Positions 60,805 to 64,000 of a stretch of 64,000 nucleotides of DNA are shown here, one piece after another. The translations under genes were made by a program, and so were the position numbers. Origin of the DNA: Massariosphaeria phaeospora (lineage: Eukaryota > Ascomycota > Dothideomycetes > Pleosporales); contig JAADJZ010000008.1 in assembly GCA_011032825.1 (NCBI GenBank), positions 1,488,001 to 1,552,000 of the forward strand. Reading direction: 5' to 3'. The notes beneath the pieces were generated by a model. That model was not told the origin of the DNA. It saw only the letters and a list, made by a program, of their open reading frames with translations, and ran no database searches. Within the stretch, counting starts at the first letter, position 1. Each line of letters begins with the position of its first letter.

Positions 60805-62049
60805 TCAAAACTCAAGGTCTTTCATATCAACGCCCTCCAATGCACCTCCTCCGCCACAGGCCTGCTTATCATCTCGAGTCCAGTCATACACACCACCTCT
60901 CGCCTCAAATCCCTCCTGGTCGAAGCTCACTTGTTCTAAGGCCTTCTGGACACCAACATCCAGGATCGATTCTGAGTGCTGACTCTTGTCCGCTGGGTTC
61001 AGGAATCGAATGTATTCGTCCAGAATCTAGAGCAATCCTTTAGTCACCTTCTCTCAAGCCAAGACGCAAAAGGGTGCACTTACCAGATAGCTCGTCTTCA
61101 TCAGCGCATTCGACTCAGGCGTGAACCCCTTGACCGCTTTGTGCTTCGCGCAGAAGGCCTCGAACTGCTCGTCTGTAACAACCAGCTCTCTAGCGTCGCG
61201 TATCCGGTTTGCATTCTCGTTCTCTCCCTCCACAAGCAGCATTTGAAACACCTTCCAGCGAAACGGCGCCAACTCCTTGACCGTCTCCACCATATCCTCC
61301 TCCGCATTCAGACTGCACACCACCGTGTTCAGTTTGAATTTGATGCCCAGCTCCTTGCATCAGTCACGGATCTGGAACAGGGCCTGCACGTTGTCGAAAG
61401 GCTTCCCACTCGCACGGTCTGCGCGGCCGATTTTGGCATTCGTCGCCGCGTCAAACGAGTCGCAGGATACGGCGAGGATGTCGATGTATGGCCCGTGTTC
61501 GCGGAGCCACTTCTCGCTTACTTTGGTGCCGTTGGACACGATGCTCACGCTCTCGAGCTGGAGGTCTACTTTGGCGAACTTGCACATTTGGCCCAAGAGC
61601 TTTGGGTACAGGAAAGGTTCACCGCCTGCAAAGTTGACCTGGAACTCGTTAGTCCGAGCTAGATGCCTACTGCTTCTTATCTTGCGTGTCCCCGAAATTC
61701 ACCGGCTACCTTGGTCAGGAATGCAACTTACCTTCTGCATGCCCGCGTCCTTCAGAAGCTTCAACCCCTTCTCGGCATCTTCTCGCGGAGCATGATACGA
61801 GTCCAACTCGGTATGGAAGCAGAATTTGCACTCCGCGTTGCATTTCCGAGAGAAGTGGTAGTTCACGCTGATGGGGATGAGGTGGCCCACCACCTTTTGG
61901 CGGTATAGAGTTTTGGCTTTGCGGTAGATGACTGGGTTGTGGTGGAGGTAGATGAGCAGTGGGAGAGCTATGCCTGTGCCTATGGCGACGGCTTTGGCGA
62001 TGGGCGGTAGGGGCTTTTGGAGCCTCGTGCAGAGAGCTTGGAGAGCCAT
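60805..62049 (-). pseudogene. Viperin (RSAD2)-like radical SAM gene with one in-frame TGA
   Basis: Viperins use S-adenosylmethionine and a [4Fe-4S] cluster to make 3'-deoxy-3',4'-didehydro nucleotides that block viral polymerases. Minus exons 62,049-61,732; 61,638-61,084; 61,026-60,805 give 365 codons with 93- and 57-nt introns, phase 0. An N-terminal hydrophobic helix (about 17-36) suggests membrane attachment. The cluster motif CNAECKFC is at 70-77, GGEP at 111-114, then VSIVSNGTK, ILAVSCDSFD, RWKVFQMLLVEGEN and YLILDEYIRFLNP. The C-terminal exon has YDWTR and ends KDLEF. One codon is wrong: TGA at 61,360-61,362 (codon 199) where viperins have Trp. Flanking residues continue perfectly and no intron removes it. 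If not read through, the product is a 198-residue fragment. Confidence 0.85.
61360..61362 (-). other. Premature TGA stop in viperin-like gene
   Basis: The minus strand reads ATC CGT GAC TGA TGC AAG GAG. The family pattern requires Trp before Cys here, so TGG to TGA is the simplest change. On the plus strand this is CCA to TCA, a CpC change, not the CpA change preferred by RIP. Confidence 0.85.
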
Positions 62050-62496
62050 GGTGTGGGTGGTGGTGAGAGGTGGTTGATTTAGTTGGATGCTGTGTTGTTG
62101 GGAAAAGGAAGGTGGGTTTATGTATAGGGTAGTGAGACATGGGTTTGTTTGGGATGGAAACACGTCGGAATTGCATGGTAGGCGTGTATGTGACAAATTC
62201 CTTTTGATACTGATGAACGGCAGACAAATTTCCTGAGACAACATCGCGAAAAGTGTCTTTGGTTTCTTTGTCTTCATTGAATTTCGATTCTACAAACACA
62301 AATAGAGTGAAGGAATGCGCAGAGATGGGGAGGACGACATGGTGTGTTATCAAACACATTTGAAAAAGACTGCAACGTAACGAAGTTGCTAGGATATCGC
62401 GGTACCGCCCTCTTACGCTTGACCCGGAAAAGCAGAAGCAAATCTAAGTCTGAATAAGCATGATGTTTGGCCTGATGACTGCTTTGCCTGATCATC
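62050..62496. other. Intergenic between cupin and viperin-like genes
   Basis: 447 bp separate the cupin stop from the viperin-like start, both read leftward. It should hold the viperin-like promoter. I see no further gene. Confidence 0.6.
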
Positions 62497-63305
62497 TCAG
62501 GCTCTCTTAGCGTGCAAATAAGTCTCCCACTCTTCCTTCTCCGTATACCTCTCCATCAACGCTCGATAGCCCATCAGCCGTCCTACCGCCGCAACGGTGG
62601 CTTGGAGCTTCCATGGAACCCACCATCTCAACGGTCCTAGCCAAAACGCTCGCGGGAACATGACCATAGCTGTATCACTGGCATGTCTAACAGTGTCAGC
62701 TTAGTACAGTAACCGAGTCCGGGCCACGCATATGCACTTACTGCGTCACCATAATCTGTATCATGTCCATCTTTGCCTTCTTCTCATGGATATCCGATAC
62801 ATATTGAAGCAAGTTCTCAAAGAAGAGACGATCCATGGGCGAACTTACACTGTCCGGATGGGCCCATACGTAAAGCACCTATACTTCATTATTATCAACG
62901 ATATTAGGGTCTTTCAAATCAGAAACTCACGGTATCCTCAACATCCTCCTCGCCACAAGGCCAAAACGTATGTGGTCGCCACGGCACAATCTCTTGTGGA
63001 GTATTGGCGCTTGTCCACATGCGGTCCTGAGCTTCATAACCGTCCGTGGTCCCGACCTTACCTTGCACAACGAAGAAGGTTTCGCTTTGGGCGAAGTGTA
63101 GATGCGCGCATGAGGACACTATGATTAAATTAGACTCTAGGAGACCAAGAATGAGAGTGGCGCGAGGACGGATTTGAAATGCGTACGTTGCTTTGAGAGG
63201 GGGAGGAGGCTCTAAGAACTCGAGGATGAAAGCCCCTGAGAAGAGAGTGCGAGGGCCGGAGATTACTTTAGCGGATTCCAGCGCGGATACGTCGATTTTA
63301 CCCAT
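62497..63305 (-). CDS. Cupin-domain protein of unknown substrate
   Basis: Minus exons 63,305-63,170; 63,118-62,931; 62,878-62,742; 62,677-62,497 give 213 residues. Introns 2 and 3 (52 and 64 nt) are clear. Intron 1 (63,169-63,119, 51 nt) is in frame and stop-free, so it may instead be coding (230 residues). The cupin core has HLHFAQSETFFVVQG, supplying H51, H53 and E58, then PWRPHTFWP with H95: the four usual metal ligands. The C-terminal third (FPRAFWLGPLRWWVPWKL, then ALMERYTEKEEW) is hydrophobic then charged, and could associate with a membrane. Cupins include many small-molecule oxygenases, isomerases and binding proteins; the reaction cannot be told. It lies directly upstream of the viperin-like gene on the same strand. 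Confidence 0.78.
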
Positions 63306-63913
63306 GATTTCGAGATGAATGGACTGAACGCAAGTAACAGACAGAGAAAAGACCAATGGATTTAGGGAAACTGGAGACATCAACTGGGATCAGAGACTAT
63401 ATGACAACTTAAAGTCGAGGTCCGCGCGCATCTGCAGGTTGACTTTCTTAGTGGATCAAAATATCACCAAGTTCCAGGACCCGCGTTGCCGCTGCGCTAG
63501 CTATGCTTACACATACCTTATTTCACGAAACCACCATTTGTCAATCCGATGCACCTCAAGGATTCAACGTACGTAGCATCACTTGTAGTATCTAGCTATC
63601 CACAACGGGATATAGCGCTTAAAAAGAAATGTACTAGTGTTGCTGATGCAAAGTGCTAGGGGGTCTATTGGGGGCGGATACCGAAAAGCGGCCAAGCTTC
63701 GTCATCATCTGCGAATGCTCGAAGCTGAAAGAGTAAATTAGAGAAAGAGGAGCAAGAGCTAAAGTCTGGAACGGATAGGGCCTAAACAAATGAGGCTTCG
63801 CTATGAGCTCGCGAAAACTTTCTCTGCAGTCGGAGTCTAGGACGAAAGTTAACGTCAATGAATAGGACTGTCCTAGCTTCGCAAGTCTGGTCGAAAATGT
63901 CCTACCTCTGTAG
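63306..63913. other. Intergenic, no recognised gene
   Basis: Upstream of the cupin gene. A 107-codon minus-strand frame (63,634-63,957) crosses the right part, but its only protein-like segment competes with a better plus-strand exon reading at 63,914-63,965. Confidence 0.45.
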
Positions 63914-63965
63914 GCACCAGGTGGTATTATCTTAAACAACCAGCCGAAGACCAGCAAAATCCCAG
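63914..63965 (+). CDS. Possible short internal exon of a gene running off the right edge
   Basis: 52 nt bounded by CTCTGTAG on the left and GTAAGT on the right, reading APGGIILNNQPKTSKIP in one frame. Both splice sites are good, but one short exon cannot identify a gene. The minus strand over the same bases reads a hydrophobic stretch, so strand is uncertain. Confidence 0.25.
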
Positions 63966-64000
63966 GTAAGTAAATGAGGGTGCTGCGAGCGGTTGAAGAT

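Noticed and set aside
61360..61362. TGA as a selenocysteine codon
   Set aside because: Family members have Trp here, not Cys or Sec, and fungi of this kind lack the selenocysteine machinery.
61360..61362. Stop codon produced by classical RIP
   Set aside because: RIP at CpA would turn the Trp codon into TAG. The observed TGA is a CpC change, and the surrounding gene shows no other RIP-like damage.
63634..63957. 107-codon minus-strand frame as a membrane transporter fragment
   Set aside because: Its one hydrophobic stretch lies antisense to a short plus-strand segment with both splice sites. The rest does not look coding.
1..64000. CRISPR arrays, rRNA or tRNA genes
   Set aside because: None seen. 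The repeated units present are transposon-derived or simple microsatellites.

Overview
The window is nuclear DNA of a filamentous ascomycete. The evidence is short GT-AG introns of about 50-120 nt, an AreA/NIT2-type GATA regulator, a fungal ferric reductase, a GPI-anchored PEBP-like protein, and a long AT-rich block with the mutation pattern of repeat-induced point mutation (RIP). A Dothideomycete with a bipartite AT/GC genome fits best, but that placement is inference.

Positions 1 to about 34,800 are a RIP-ruined graveyard of transposons. Many reading frames can still be followed through stop codons where Gln or Trp stood. I can resolve: (i) an inverted pair of about 709 bp (1-709 and 7,359-8,066) around two decayed pogo/Fot1-type transposases; (ii) a decayed Ty3/Gypsy pol on the minus strand (about 10.5-14 kb); (iii) a Ty1/Copia element on the plus strand (15,682-29,580) with 108-bp LTRs, into which (iv) a Ty3/Gypsy chromovirus (19,282-25,848, minus strand) with 471-bp LTRs and a perfect 5-bp target duplication has inserted; (v) a third pogo relic (about 30.85-32.6 kb) that carries a 393-bp hAT-like MITE with almost no RIP damage. 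The Copia element has an extra decayed reading frame between pol and its 3' LTR.

From about 35,100 the composition changes sharply and genes begin: 2-methylcitrate dehydratase (plus), ferric reductase-like oxidoreductase (plus), a small unknown gene with very short introns or decay (plus), GPI-anchored PEBP-like protein (plus), FAT1-type very-long-chain acyl-CoA synthetase (plus), a dynamin fragment with no GTPase domain (plus), the nitrogen regulator AreA (minus, 3 exons), about 5.4 kb with no recognisable gene, a 91-residue small membrane/coiled-coil protein (plus), and finally a minus-strand pair: a cupin protein followed 447 bp downstream by a viperin (RSAD2)-like radical SAM gene. These are mostly independent housekeeping or metabolic genes, not a pathway cluster.

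The most interesting item is the viperin-like gene. All three exons are intact and conserved, but one in-frame TGA (61,360-61,362) replaces an expected tryptophan at codon 199 of 365. It is either a very recently killed antiviral-type gene, a polymorphic null allele, or a readthrough case. Exon boundaries were read by eye from splice sites and protein continuity; no similarity search was run.
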